From Gambelia wislizenii (taxonomy: Eukaryota > Chordata > Lepidosauria > Squamata > Crotaphytidae), in contig JAUMIR010000004.1 in assembly GCA_030847615.1 (NCBI GenBank), positions 99,152,001-99,216,000 on the forward strand: 64,000 nucleotides of DNA, written 5' to 3'. The notes below the pieces were generated by a model that was not told the origin of the DNA, did no database searches, and was given only the letters and a program-made list of their open reading frames with translations. Position numbers and translations under genes: made by a program. Of the stretch, positions 22,001 through 32,358 are shown one piece after another. Each line of letters opens with the position of its first letter. Within the stretch, counting starts at the first letter, position 1.

Positions 22001-23756
22001 CAGGCACCAACCAAGCATCTATCGCCAAGAGGAAGTTGTGGCCAATTTTCACCAATATCTTCTTCACCTGTATCTACTTATTCTTCTATCAAATATACTT
22101 ATCTGAATGTAATTGTGTGTAATCGTCTTTGGGTAAGGGGGAGGGAGGAAGGGGGGAAGCACTATTTTACTCAGCACGCAATTTAAGTGGAACATGAACT
22201 TCTGTACCTTGGATATGCTTTTAAAGAAAATACTGTTCAGCGGCAGCAACTTGATTTCAGAGTCTGGAAAGATGCTTTTAAGGAGAATTCATTTTTAAAA
22301 AATGCTCTACTTGGGTTGAACATGTAACACACTACTGTCTGGATGATGGTGACTAATCTATTATTAGATTAATCTGTTACAGTCACCAATAAGAATCTGG
22401 TCTTGATAAATGTTTAGTGACTCCTGGTCTTAAGATGCTATAGGACAAGCAAATGGAGTTATAATTACAACTGCAAGGAACTGTTAGATCTGGAGCTACA
22501 GAAAGTTCTGTCTAAAAGGGAGACATGTTTTTATAACTGCTGACAGAGTGATTGCTGGCCTACTACAGTTGGCTGATATTTCATCAAACTATGTTAATGA
22601 CAACATATGGTCACTGATAGCCAAGGATCTCTCTTACAAACCAAATGAAAGACCTTAAAATAGCAGCAAGATTTAAAAGATGACACCAACAAAAATAAGA
22701 GGAAAATACATGTTATACAAAAACAAAGACAGCCTAAATGGCTAACAAGCCAACTTATTTCCTAAGAAGGAAGACTTTTACCACCATTAAAGAGGTGAGA
22801 CAGCCCCTCTTGGAAGCCAGTTACAAAAGCCTGAAAACACCCTCTCCTTGATCCCAACTATTGGTAAGTATATTTCTGTGGATCCTGGGACACTCAAGAA
22901 AGCTCTGAAGATGATCTTGGTAGGGACACTGCCTACAGTAAGAATGCCTGACATCATAGGTTTTCAGTCCAGAGGCCTCTAATCTAAAAGAAAGAATTTC
23001 TTACAAGTTGAAAAAAGGGAATGCGTATTTATGGGTGCTCCTTCTCAGAAAATCACAGCACAGGAACTGGGGTGATTCAGAACAGTACATGTAGAGTATT
23101 ACTTGTTTTCAAGGTGTCTTATATTTTGGCTGGGGGAGTCTCTATTTACAAGCACTCATTATCTCCCACCATTGGTATGCTGCATGAATGCAAAGATTCT
23201 ACCATATTTGTTGATAGGAATATAATTTCTAATGGATTTGCAAGCAGTAAAAACACCACAATATAAGCTTGAAAAACAGCGATGGTGGCAGCAGAAGAGC
23301 AATTCAAGGAATTACAGGTCTGCCTAAAGTGGGTTGTCTCAGACCTTAGCAGCAGTGCTAGAACTTTGGACCTGAACTCTAACAGCTGGCACAAATTTAA
23401 CTGTTCATCAGATACACTGGTCTTAGGAGGCACCTACAGAAAGCATTTCTCAGAAGAGACCTAGGATAATGAACAACTCTAATATCCACCATTATAAAAA
23501 TGTCATCTTGTGGATGGGCAAATTGCCATATTTGCATTAACACTGATAGAATGTGGTTTTCTTTCTTTCTAATCTCAAGTGTATCCCATGCTTTTCTATA
23601 AATCTTTAAATGTGCACCATCTATCGTAAAGCAAAGCATTAAGTGTCAAATAATCTTGCAATATGACAGCAGCGAGATGTACAGTTGTAATATATCTATC
23701 ATATAAAGTAACTGTGAGAGTCAAAACCATGTCGTTGTCCATGCGATACATGGGAC
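22001..23756. other. Putative intron downstream of the YR element, nothing recognised
   Basis: Composition falls back to AT-rich. Short open frames at about 23021-23433 on both strands show no recognised motif. Confidence 0.45.
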
Positions 23757-23914
23757 ATCAGTAAGCAAAGGGATCCTGTAGCACTTTTGAGACTACTTGA
23801 GAGAGAGAAAATTGTAGCATGAGCTTTCATAGACTTAAGTCTACGAAAGTTTATGCTACAATTTTCTTTCTCAGGTATTCTTAAAGGTGCTACAGGATCC
23901 CTTTGCTTACTGAT
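23757..23914. repeat. Foldback element with ~79-bp arms and no loop
   Basis: ATCAGTAAGCAAAGGGATCC at the left is mirrored by GGATCCCTTTGCTTACTGAT at the right, meeting at AGACTTAAGTCT (23831-23842). The arms are imperfect in the middle. A related partial sequence appears at about 56126-56190. It looks like a palindromic MITE. Confidence 0.8.
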
Positions 23915-24605
23915 AATCCAGACTAACATGGCTATACTATGTCTTTGAATGCATGGGGAAGTTCACATTATATAACATGTTTTCTTGTTTGCATTATTTC
24001 CCAAAAAAGGGATTATTCAAGCACTATTTTCAATATAATAGTGTACATTAACTGATATTCTTGACTTTACTAGTTAGATACAGTAGCCAGAAAGCATATA
24101 AAATGGCACTATGTTTGTAACCACAGACAATGAAGCATTAAGGGTGAAGTACATTTTTATGTGCAACTATAGTTATTAGAGTTCCCAACATTATTGTTTT
24201 TTAATCTATGCAAAAAAATTGTGCTTGAGTTTAAAAATGATGTGGAAAAAAGGGGACTCAACATTTTCCTGGATGGTTTTTCTTTGTTCTAAATCCTTCT
24301 TCTTTCCCATGGTTTTTCCTTATGAGGTTGAATGGCATTTTTGCTTCAGAATTCCGAGAACTGCATATTTCATTCTCTAAATATTTATACTCTCAAATAT
24401 TATATAATGCAGCAACCATCTTGGTTAAAGCCTCATTTTTTTCTAAATCAGCAGATTACAAATATGCATTCATTGTACACCTACTGTCTCCAGTGAATTT
24501 GCTTTCAGGGTACAATAAATTCAGATACAACTGAAGTTTGTTTTATGTCCTCATTTTAGAGAACTAATTTGCAATTATACTACAATGTGTTATCCACTAA
24601 CTTAC

Positions 24606-24685
24606 CTTGAAACAACCAGAGGTAGGATCAACATTTTTAGCATTCTCATTAACAGCTCTCCAGGAAACTGGAAATAATTTATTTC
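24606..24685 (-). CDS. SLC1A7: SLC1A7 coding exon 2
   Basis: The acceptor TTTCCTAG precedes GAA at 24685, and the donor AG|GTAAGTT follows position 24606. The exon is 80 nt, entered in phase 0 and left in phase 2. It encodes EINYFQFPGELLMRMLKM followed by LILPLVVS, the conserved start of helix 2 in the SLC1A family. Confidence 0.93.
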
Positions 24686-26258
24686 CTAGGAAATAAGGAG
24701 GTGCATTAATTATTTTAACATATATAATTCTTATGTCTTTTTAAAAAATCATAGTTAAAATGCTGCTGTCTGTTTACTTTTAGTTTTCTCTCAGTGGATG
24801 CCATTTTAAATAGCACTGATAAAAGAAAGTTACAGAGATGGGAAATAGATAAGATGAAATGCCACTGTGGTTTAGGAAAGAATAATGGGGTTGTCTTACA
24901 CTTCAGTACTTTGGAATATGATGCCCATCTTAATGGCATTGGCTTGAAAATATTACTCAAAGTAAACCGATAAATGCTGAATTTCAACATGACAGTTAGA
25001 ATACAGAAAATAATTTGTCCTTAAGTGCAGTTAGGAAGAAAGGTACTAAAGGTTCTGTCAACTGAGAGACATGTGTCCATTTCTCTATCAATATGTCAGT
25101 TTCCTGGCCTCTCTGGGGAGGGAGTTCCAAAGTCTGGGAGCAACCACCAAGAAAGCCCTCTCCCTTGTTCCCACCAAATGAGCCTGAGAAGGCATGGGAC
25201 AAAGAGAAGGGCTTCTCCAAATGATCTTAAAGCTCTACTGAGCTCAAGCGGTCCTTCGAATAATCTGGACCCATGCCGTATAGGGCTTTATAGGTCAAAA
25301 TCAGGCCTTTGAATTGTACCTGGAAATGAACTGGCAGCCAACAGAGCTGCTGCAACAAAGGAGTTATGTGCTCCCTCCCATTTAGAATGACACTGATGAA
25401 CAGATAGTTCATACCTACTTAGAGATTAAGATGTAAAAAGAAATTAAGTCCCATTATTTCACAAAAATATTAATGAACCTATTTATCTTTTATACAATCT
25501 ACTCTGGATGGGGAGGGGAAGGAGAAAATGGAATACTGTCATGCGGATGAATTAATAAAATTGTTTTAATAATAAAAAATACTTTTAAAAAATATTGTGG
25601 CCTGATTCCATAAGAATGTTGTGGTTGTAAATTAGAAGTAGTCCAAAAATAGTATTTCAAATTTTATTCAAAACAATTAGACTACATCAGAATAAATGGC
25701 AGAGGGAATTTCCTTTTTGTATGCTGCAAGACAAGATAATTTTTACTAAAATATGACATGTCTTTCCCTAGCGTCAAAAATTCATAATAATATCAGCCTT
25801 TAAATATCTTAAGCACCATGCCCATTGCAGTTTACACCCCAACATTTATTCACATGTACAATTTTAAAACAGGGTTTTGTTATGAGGTCTCTCAGATCCC
25901 TGCAACTGTGCATTTCATGTGGCTGACAGATACTGAAAAACACTCAAGTTAAGTTCTGTTCTACAAAAAAGCCTCATCCTTCAGGAACAAGATATATCAC
26001 TTTATCTTGAAATGTACCCTGGAAAGGCTGACAAGCTGCTTTTCTTTTTTACTCCAATTTTGTTATATAACAAATGCCCCTTTTCTCACCAGCTCCACAC
26101 CTGCTTGTGTCACTGACCTGTTGAGAGAGGCGCCTGGTCCTGAGGAAGAATCCAAGGAGACATCCCACGATGACGGATAGTACTGAAAGAATGAGCAAAC
26201 CATTTCTTTTACACACATCCTTGACCCGAGCCAGCACTGCATCAAAACCCACTGCCAT
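24606..26258 (-). CDS. SLC1A7: SLC1A7 (EAAT5) glutamate transporter, first two coding exons (partial gene)
   Basis: Excitatory amino-acid transporter 5 is a plasma-membrane sodium-dependent glutamate transporter with a large glutamate-gated chloride conductance, known mainly from retina. Two exons are visible here: exon 1 at 26118-26258 (47 codons) and exon 2 at 24606-24685 (26 codons plus 2 nt). Together they give the cytoplasmic N-terminus, the first membrane helix (about residues 20-40) and the start of the second, with the family words GCLLGFFLRTRRLS and FQFPGELLMRMLKM. The intervening intron is about 1.4 kb with GT-AG ends. The remaining exons run toward lower coordinates and I found none in 1-24605, so the next intron is very long or extends beyond the window. 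The gene lies head-to-head with CPT2, as in human. The match to EAAT5 rather than other EAATs rests on the exon 1 wording recalled from the family. Confidence 0.93.
25098..25390 (-). repeat. Interspersed-repeat-like sequence in SLC1A7 intron 1
   Basis: GGAGGGAGTTCCAAAGTCTG, TATAGGGCTTTATAGGTCAA and TTTGAATTGTACCTGG form a phrase that recurs in weaker form at about 10230-10280 (AGGGCTTTATAGCTCATAAC). It probably comes from a LINE; the family is not assigned. Confidence 0.45.
26118..26258 (-). CDS. SLC1A7: SLC1A7 coding exon 1
   Basis: The exon begins at the ATG at 26258-26256 and ends in CAG before a GTCAGT donor (26117 downward), phase 0. It encodes 47 residues including DVCKRNGLLILSVLSVIVG, the start of membrane helix 1. 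The frame stays open upstream but contains no further ATG (only a GTG at 26315), so this ATG is the chosen start. The N-terminal residues before DVCKRNG differ from what I recall of human EAAT5. Confidence 0.93.
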
Positions 26259-26830
26259 GCTGTCCTCAGTGCTCTCGGGAAGAGAATCAGCATCCCATAC
26301 AGAGAGAGACCTCACTAGGCGCTCTTGTTAGAATAGCTGTCTCTGGATTGGTATAGATTAGATCAACGCATTTCTAGTGCTGCTTAGCTGACCTGCAAGG
26401 TCACCACTTCTGCCAATAGCCACCAAGCATGTAGCTGGCATTATTTCCAAATTAATACCAATAATCCTATTAGTGACTACATCAATAAGAACCTGGAAGA
26501 AGATTAAGGACTGGAAAACTAGAACAGAGCGGAGTAGTATTTTTGAAACAAGAGTGTTCTCAAAGAAAAGCGACAGCCCATATGAGAAACAAATGAATGT
26601 CTTTACACATTATTCAATTCTTAGAAACACAGGATCCATTAAGTCAAAGAATAAGAAGAGAAGAGAAAAGGCTAAAGAGAAATTGTGTTTCCCAAGCAGT
26701 CATTAACAGGCTGGGTGAGTAACACTATGTTATCAAAAGAGGGCAGTGTAGGTGAAAGACTGAATTTCTTTAAGCAGGCTTACTTTTCACTGTTACTATT
26801 GGGGTGAAAAGAAAATGTGCAGGTGTGCAG
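26259..26830. other. SLC1A7 upstream region, nothing firm
   Basis: The SLC1A7 5' UTR and promoter should lie here, but no CpG island or TATA box stands out. A plus-strand open frame at 26473-26706 (77 codons, Lys/Arg/Ser-rich) has no recognised relative. Confidence 0.4.
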
Positions 26831-27033
26831 TATTTTCTGATCCTATAAGCTAAGCAGGGTCAGCCCTGATTAATACTTGGATGGGAGGCCACCAATTAAT
26901 ATCAGGTACTGTAGGCTATGTTTCAGAGGAAGGAACTGACAAAACCACCTCTGAGTATTCCTTGCCTAAGAAAACCCTAGGAAATCAATGAGGTCGCCTA
27001 AGTTGAAGGTGACTTGGAAGCATGTACACAAAC
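26831..27033 (+). mobile_element. 5S-rRNA-derived SINE
   Basis: The head, AAGCTAAGCAGGGTCAGCCC-like followed by AATACTTGGATGGGAGGCCA and GGTACTGTAGGCT, is the 3' two-thirds of 5S rRNA including its internal promoter. The tail (CAGAGGAAGGAACTGACAAA, GAAGGTGACTTGGAAGCA) is shared with other reptilian SINEs. It is not a functional 5S gene. Confidence 0.9.
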
Positions 27034-28026
27034 CTGTAAATGCATGAATTAAGACATGGTAAAGCCAGAAGAATTACTGATAATCAGCATTTGTTATTTG
27101 ACAGTGCAATCAACTAAACTTTTTGCCCTTCTTCACTCAAGGTAGGGGAATATTTTATAAGATGTATCAGCCACGGGGATGATTCTCCTCTCCATGTGGT
27201 ATTTGTCTCAGCAATATTAATATTTAGGAAGCCTCTCCTGTAAAGAATATTTATTATTACAGTACAGTATTACAATTTTTGTAAATTATAACAAATAAAT
27301 TGCTGTCATATACCCCATAATTTGAGGAATATAAAAGTTGGCTTAATGGGCTCATGATTTAGCATACAAAAAGAGAAGGATGGAGATACGAGTGGAAGAC
27401 TGCATTCAACACCAGCAAGCTGATAAGGAATAAGATTCATTAAAGGCCTCTAAAAGTGGCCATTCTCCAGAACTGAGTGGTTGAACTTTACTTCAAAGTT
27501 GTTTTCAGTCCTGTCACAGATGTTGCTCCATCTTCATACAGCAGCTGAATTTTTCTTTAAATACTGATTTATGATTTATAGAGCTATTGATTTATGACTT
27601 ATGGAGCTATTGGAGACAATCATAAATAAGCAGCCTCTGTGCAGCACGTAACACTCCCATACAACATTTAACTGCAATGTTCCCAGGTTTCCTGTGTCTG
27701 CCTGTAAAATGCCGTCTGCTTGAATGGCATCTTTCTTCAGTAGCCATTAAACCTTTTACACCAACTAAATGACCAGCTAGAGTGAGATCTTACATCATCA
27801 GATGACCTACAAAGAGAAAGCTCTGTCATCATAGTTACATCTGATGATCATGTACCTGCCCCCCAAACCCCCACCTTGTCAGCCAGGCAGTGCCTCAGCT
27901 GAAGGATTTATCTCTCTCTCTTTTTTTAACCCTAACAAAATACAAAATATAATATGGTTTGACACATGATATCCAGCATAGAGAGAGGTTAGGCAGACAA
28001 CAGTTGCTGGCTCTGCACTGAGAGTA
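27034..28026. other. Intergenic, nothing recognised
   Basis: AT-rich sequence upstream of SLC1A7. A short tandem duplication (GATTTATGATTTATAGAGCT then GATTTATGACTTATGGAGCT) occurs at about 27564-27612. Confidence 0.5.
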
Positions 28027-28362
28027 CAGTCGGACCCCCGTATCCACTGATTTATTATCCACTGATTCAATTACTGGTATCCATGGGACACAAAACAGCA
28101 CACCTAACATAGAGTCTTCCTAGAAAATGTGTCTTCTCCAGCCATTTTCTAGGTCCTCCAAGGTAACTCTATGGTATTTTAAACTGGAAATCCCATTATT
28201 TTCAATGTCATACAAAGACATTTTATACTCATATCTTCTGGTTCCTATGATAATTAGCCGAAATGGACTCCAGAAATTTTCAATGATGTTTGCTATTATC
28301 CACGGTTTTTGGTATCTACGCCCTCCCCGAACCAATCTCCAGCGGATATAGGGCCCCTACTG
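28027..28362. mobile_element. Tigger-like MITE with TA duplication
   Basis: The ends CAGTCGGACCCCCGTATCC and GGATATAGGGCCCCTACTG are inverted and flanked by TA on both sides. This is the pattern of non-autonomous Tc1/mariner (pogo/Tigger-like) elements. Further copies are listed separately. Confidence 0.8.
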
Positions 28363-28594
28363 TATATCTACCAGATTATTATTATTATTATTACCACAAA
28401 TGCTTTTTCTGGGGTAAAGGAACTGATGTTGTGGAAACTCAGTGGTTTTTAAAAAGGCATTCACTCTTTAAAAAGTCTATAAGTTATAAAATAACAATAA
28501 ACAGCACTATAAAAATAAAAGTTTCTTTCATGAATTAATTGCAAAAAAGGTTAAATTGACACCAGTCTTTGTGGAGCTGCTTACAAAATATGAT

Positions 28595-29130
28595 ATGAAA
28601 ACAATTCCATACCTATGGTAGATTGTATACAATAACCAGATAACCATCGCGGCTTCGGGAAGGGCGGAGGGGTGGCTGGCACAGAACACAGAAATTCTCA
28701 CCCAGGCCAACAACTATCATGACAGAATGCACAAAGAAGCTACTGAAATCCACAAACACCTGGACAATTTCAATAGGAAAGAAGAAACTGTAAAAGTAAA
28801 CAAAGTCTGGCTTCGTTTTGAAAAACAATAGAATCAAAACTCAACACTTGCAAAGGAATTCCACCCAGGGACAGGGGGATTTCCAGCAGATAATGGGCCA
28901 CCAACCAACCATTAGCCAAACAGACACTAATCCTCTTTGCATATCTATACCTAGAAACTAACCATTCAAATACACAAATTTATATATCCTCCCCAACAAG
29001 GGTTCACAGCATATAAACTCCACACACACTCCTACCCAACTATTCTCTGAAGATGCCAGTCACAGATGCAGGCAAAACATCAGAAGTAAACTCTTCCAGA
29101 ACACGGCCTCACAGCCCAGAAAAAAACCCA
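28595..29130 (+). mobile_element. Penelope-like element fragment
   Basis: CACAAACACCTGGACAATTT, GATGCCAGTCACAGATGCAG and AAACTCTTCCAGAACACGG are characteristic of the 3' part of vertebrate Penelope-like elements. The same phrases recur on the minus strand at 57363-57920. Confidence 0.8.
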
Positions 29131-30125
29131 TGGAAAATCTATGGATGCTGGCCGTGAAAACCTTAGACTTCATCACTCCTCCTAAATAAGGCTGTAACTT
29201 TGTTGTTGCCTCTACTCTCATGCCCATCAGAGGACTCTTGACACACAGAAATTAAACAAGTTAAATTCTCCTAATACCCAGCGATGAGAAAAACTCAAAT
29301 TTCTTGGTTTCTACATGGTACTCAGACTGCTGCTTAAGACTGCAAAGAAGGGGAAAAGCATATTCTCTTTATTTCCCTTTTCGGAGCTAGAGACTGTGAG
29401 GCATACCTAGTAAATGAGTCAAGCAGTCAACGGGGCAAGAGGTATTGAGATATGTATGCCTTGCCAGAGCTGGCTATCATTTGAATGGGAACTGTGCTTC
29501 AGCCCATAGGCTGCATGTGGTCTGCCAGGATTCCCAGCCTGGCTGCCAGTGACCCTATGTGCCAAACTGCCCCCATTATCTGCTCCATGCTGGCGGAGGG
29601 ATGGCATAAGAATGACCAACAGCATGTCTAGATATCTCCAAGGGGTTTGGCTGGCCATTTGCTGAATATTTCAGACACATACACTGGGGGCTGTATTTGG
29701 CCCAAAACAATGTTTTGTTTAAAAAACACACAACTTCCAGTCATTTATAGTTATTTGGGGCGGTGTGTGTGAGAAGTGCAGGTGCAGCCTGTTGACATCC
29801 AAGGGGGGCATAAAAATGGGATGAAAATAGCCCCTGGGCCCTCACCCAGGATAGATCAAGGGTATCATTGAAGGCTGTGCTTCTCACAGCAAGGCCAATT
29901 TCTACAGTATTTTAGCCTGTGGATGCATTCCTTTTCATTTTTAAACAGGGCAACTAGTGCCTTCTTGTGGTCTCTTCTATCATCCTTGGACCTATAGCCT
30001 TCATTTGATCTCCATTTGTGGATATCTCTGGTACTTAGAGAAAAAACTACAAAATAGCTTATGAAACAGTACATTAATCTAAACATGTCTTACTGAGGGC
30101 AGCACTGAGGCACATGATTAGCATT
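29131..30125. other. Intergenic, nothing recognised
   Basis: No coding exon or repeat family recognised. Confidence 0.45.
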
Positions 30126-30604
30126 TACCCTTTAAATATTTGAAGGGATGTCATACTGAGGTTGGGGCAAGCTTGTTTTCTGCTGCTTGAGAGACAAGGA
30201 TACGGAGCAATGGGTTCAAACTACAGGAAAAGATTCCACCTAAACATTAGGAAGAACTTCCTGAAAAAAGTAAGAGCTGTTTGGAAGTGGAATACACGGC
30301 CTCGGAGTGAGGCGGAGTCTCCTTCTTTGTAGGCTTTTAAACAGAGGATGGATGGCCAACTGTTCGGAATGATTGTGTATTCCTGCATGGCAGGGGATTA
30401 GGAATTTTTTATTGGAATAAGACCATTCTATTGAAAAATACACCCGACCACAAAAGGCTGTAACAATAACGCAAAAATAATAATTGTTTTCCTCTTTTCT
30501 TACTAATACAAAAATAAAACGATCCTAACACTAATACATTTTTCCATGGCAGGGGGTTGGACTGGATGGCCTTGTGGTCTCTTCCAACTCTATGATTCTA
30601 GCAA
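30126..30604 (+). mobile_element. CR1 LINE 3' end, interrupted by a nested insertion
   Basis: Plus-strand CR1: GAAGGGATGTCATACTGAGG, GGAAGAACTTCCTGAAAAAA, then GTTGGACTGGATGGCCTTGT and the tail TATGATTCTA. It is split by about 145 bp of unrelated sequence at 30400-30544. Confidence 0.88.
30400..30544. mobile_element. Unidentified 145-bp insertion with 14-bp target duplication
   Basis: CATGGCAGGGGATT (30386-30399) and CATGGCAGGGGGTT (30545-30558) flank the insert, differing at one base. The insert is AT-rich and matches no family I recognise. Confidence 0.7.
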
Positions 30605-30699
30605 TCTATGAATCTTTACAGTGAAACACCCACCCCTACCCACTTCCCTTCCCTGCCACTGTATTGCTCCCTCCTCCTCTCCTTCCCTTCCTTCTCCTT

Positions 30700-31260
30700 C
30701 CCTCAATACAACCTAGGGAACGCAGAGAACTGTACACTTATGCGCCTGCGTCGAAGCTCGATGGATTATGGGTAATATAGTTTTCTGCAGACTTCAGCCG
30801 CGATGGTAGTTTAGGAGAACAGCGCCCCCTACCGGGCTTGATCCAAGTCCCGCCCATTGTTACAAGAAAACGACGAGGGGGAGGGGCTATGCAGAGCTCC
30901 TCTGATTGGTAACGTGAATCGCCACGTAACCCCCTCCCATCCAATCCGGCAGCCGCTTCGTCTTGCTAAGGCGAGAGAGGTAGAGCGGTGATGATTGGAG
31001 GCTGGAGTTCTTGTTTGTTTTTCTCCTTTCTCATTCCGCGGACATTTTAGGGGAGGGACGAGTCGCAGAGCCGAGCCGTGAGGGGACCTAAACGTCCCAT
31101 ACTGGCGGCCGAGAAGAAAAGAGTAGCCTTTTTCCATACCGCGGGTCACTTTAGACGTGATGACTACAACTCCCATAATCCCACGCCTAGGATAGTTTGA
31201 AGGATGCGCGTGGCCTGCTGTGGGATTATGGGAGTTGTAGTCCATAATAATGTCTGGAGG
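30700..31260. promoter_or_regulatory. Second CpG-rich, promoter-like block upstream of CPT2
   Basis: This unique, CpG-rich interval contains three CCAAT-type boxes (ATTGG at about 30904, CCAAT at about 30950, ATTGG at about 30995), an NRF1-like GCGCCTGCG at about 30741, a minus-strand TTACCCATAATCCATCGAG resembling a ZNF143/SBF site (about 30758-30777), and a perfect 23-bp inverted repeat (31162-31184 with 31220-31242) whose arms resemble the ACTACAA.TCCCA.AAT.C ZNF143/THAP11 site. It is separated from the CPT2 start by a SINE fragment and two MITEs. Motif calls are by eye. Confidence 0.45.
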
Positions 31261-31261
31261 A

Positions 31262-31347
31262 GATCGCACTCTCTCAGCCTCAGAGGAGGGCGGAAGATAA
31301 ACCCCTCTGAACAAAACTCGCCAAGGAAACCCCCGTGAGAGGGTCGC
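31262..31347 (+). mobile_element. tRNA-SINE fragment upstream of CPT2
   Basis: GCACTCTCTCAGCCTCAGAG, CCCCTCTGAACAAAACTCGC and CAAGGAAACCCCCGTGAGAG match the body of the ACA/MIR-like SINE. The tRNA head is missing. Confidence 0.7.
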
Positions 31348-31465
31348 ACAGCAACCTACCTGGGGGGAGCTGAGTTGGCCGGACGCCTCCCCTGGTGCTT
31401 CCCCCTCTCCTTGTCACACTTGCAAAGGAGGGAGGGCGGCGGGGGGAAGAAATGTGGCAGCACTT

Positions 31466-31562
31466 AAAAATTAACCCACACTGCGCGAATAATCCAGTTT
31501 GAAACTGGGTTATTTGCTATGGCTCCTTCCTACTGAATCCTGGGGTTTGTTGTTTTACATGG
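31466..31562. mobile_element. Half copy of a palindromic MITE
   Basis: ATAATCCAGTTTGAAACTGG, GTTATTTGCTATGGCTCCTT and GAATCCTGGGGTTTG match one arm of the full palindromic element at 62033-62250. Confidence 0.7.
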
Positions 31563-31582
31563 TCTTTATCCTTCCTTCCTTT

Positions 31583-31829
31583 GGGACCCCGTATCCACTG
31601 ATTCATTATCCACTGATTCAACTATCCACGGACACAAAGCAGTACACTTACCATAAAGCCTTAAAAGAAAATGCATCCTCTCTAGCCATTTTCTAGGTCC
31701 TTCAAGGCAACTCTATAGTATTTTAAACCGGAAGTCCCATTATATTCAATGGTGTTTGCTATTATCCACGGTTTTTGGTATCCACGCCCCCCGCAGAACC
31801 AATCCCCAGCGGATAAGGGGGTCCTATTG
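31583..31829. mobile_element. Tigger-like MITE next to CPT2
   Basis: The ends are GGGACCCCGTATCCACTGA and GCGGATAAGGGGGTCCTATTG, followed by TA. The interior (CCATTTTCTAGGTCCTTCAA, TTGCTATTATCCACGG) is shared with 28027-28362 and 59518-59747. It lies about 350 bp upstream of the CPT2 start codon. Confidence 0.8.
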
Positions 31830-31869
31830 TATAGACTATTTAAAAATAATTTTTGAAAATGAAAAGAAA

Positions 31870-32182
31870 CAAAAAGCACTGCCAGAAATGCTTTCCATTT
31901 ATTTGTGGTTAACAGTCCTGCCGGGGCAAATGAAAGGTCCCCACTTGCGCCCAGGGCAGCCTGAGGGCCAGCAGAGGCGAGGCGGTGGCTCCCCTCGGAG
32001 GACTATCCACAGAGGGGCCCCTTTCCATCCCGTCTTCACTCCGCCATGGGCTCCCCACAGCAGCCGCTCGTCCTTCCGCCCGGGGTGGTGGCTGGAGGCG
32101 ACTCCTCCCAAAGGCGGCCTCTTCTTCTTCTTTCTCCTCCTCCTCTCCCGCAGCGGCTCAGGGTCAAACTACAGAGCCCGTC
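31870..32182 (+). promoter_or_regulatory. CPT2 proximal 5' region, CpG island
   Basis: A strongly GC- and CpG-rich block leads into the CPT2 start codon and continues to about 32460 in intron 1. It is the expected position of the CPT2 promoter and 5' UTR. A TC-rich run (CTTCTTCTTCTTTCTCC) lies at about 32120-32140. No TATA box is seen. The start of transcription cannot be placed from sequence alone. Confidence 0.55.
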
Positions 32183-32358
32183 ATGGCGACCGGGGCGCGG
32201 CTGTCCTCCTCAGTTTCCCCCTTCCGGGGGGCTCCTGTCGCCCGCTTCCCGCCTGTCCTTTTCAGGGCGCGGAGGAGCTACAGCCAGGGCGAGGCCCCCT
32301 CCCAATACTTGCACCGCAGCCTCGTCCCCACGATGCACTATCAGAAGAGCCTCCCTCG
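32183..32358 (+). CDS. CPT2: CPT2 coding exon 1
   Basis: This exon encodes the mitochondrial targeting region and the start of the mature enzyme, ending ...[12 protein letters not shown] plus two bases of an Arg codon. Donor CG|GTAAGG, phase 2. It lies in a GC-rich, CpG-rich block. The frame is open upstream to about 31985, but the ATG at 32183 is the one that fits the family's N-terminal length. Confidence 0.95.

Noticed and set aside
1..24605. Further SLC1A7 exons
   Set aside because: I looked on the minus strand for family words such as the YYLWTT, MFPANLVEA and NMDGTALYEA regions and found none. The interval is probably intron, though a diverged exon could have been missed by eye.
26049..26315. 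Longer N-terminus for SLC1A7 starting at 26315
   Set aside because: That codon is GTG; the first in-frame ATG is 26258, which also fits the family length. The part below 26118 is intron.
26831..26917. 5S rRNA gene
   Set aside because: It lacks the 5' third of 5S rRNA, is diverged, and continues into a SINE tail, so it is a retroposon.
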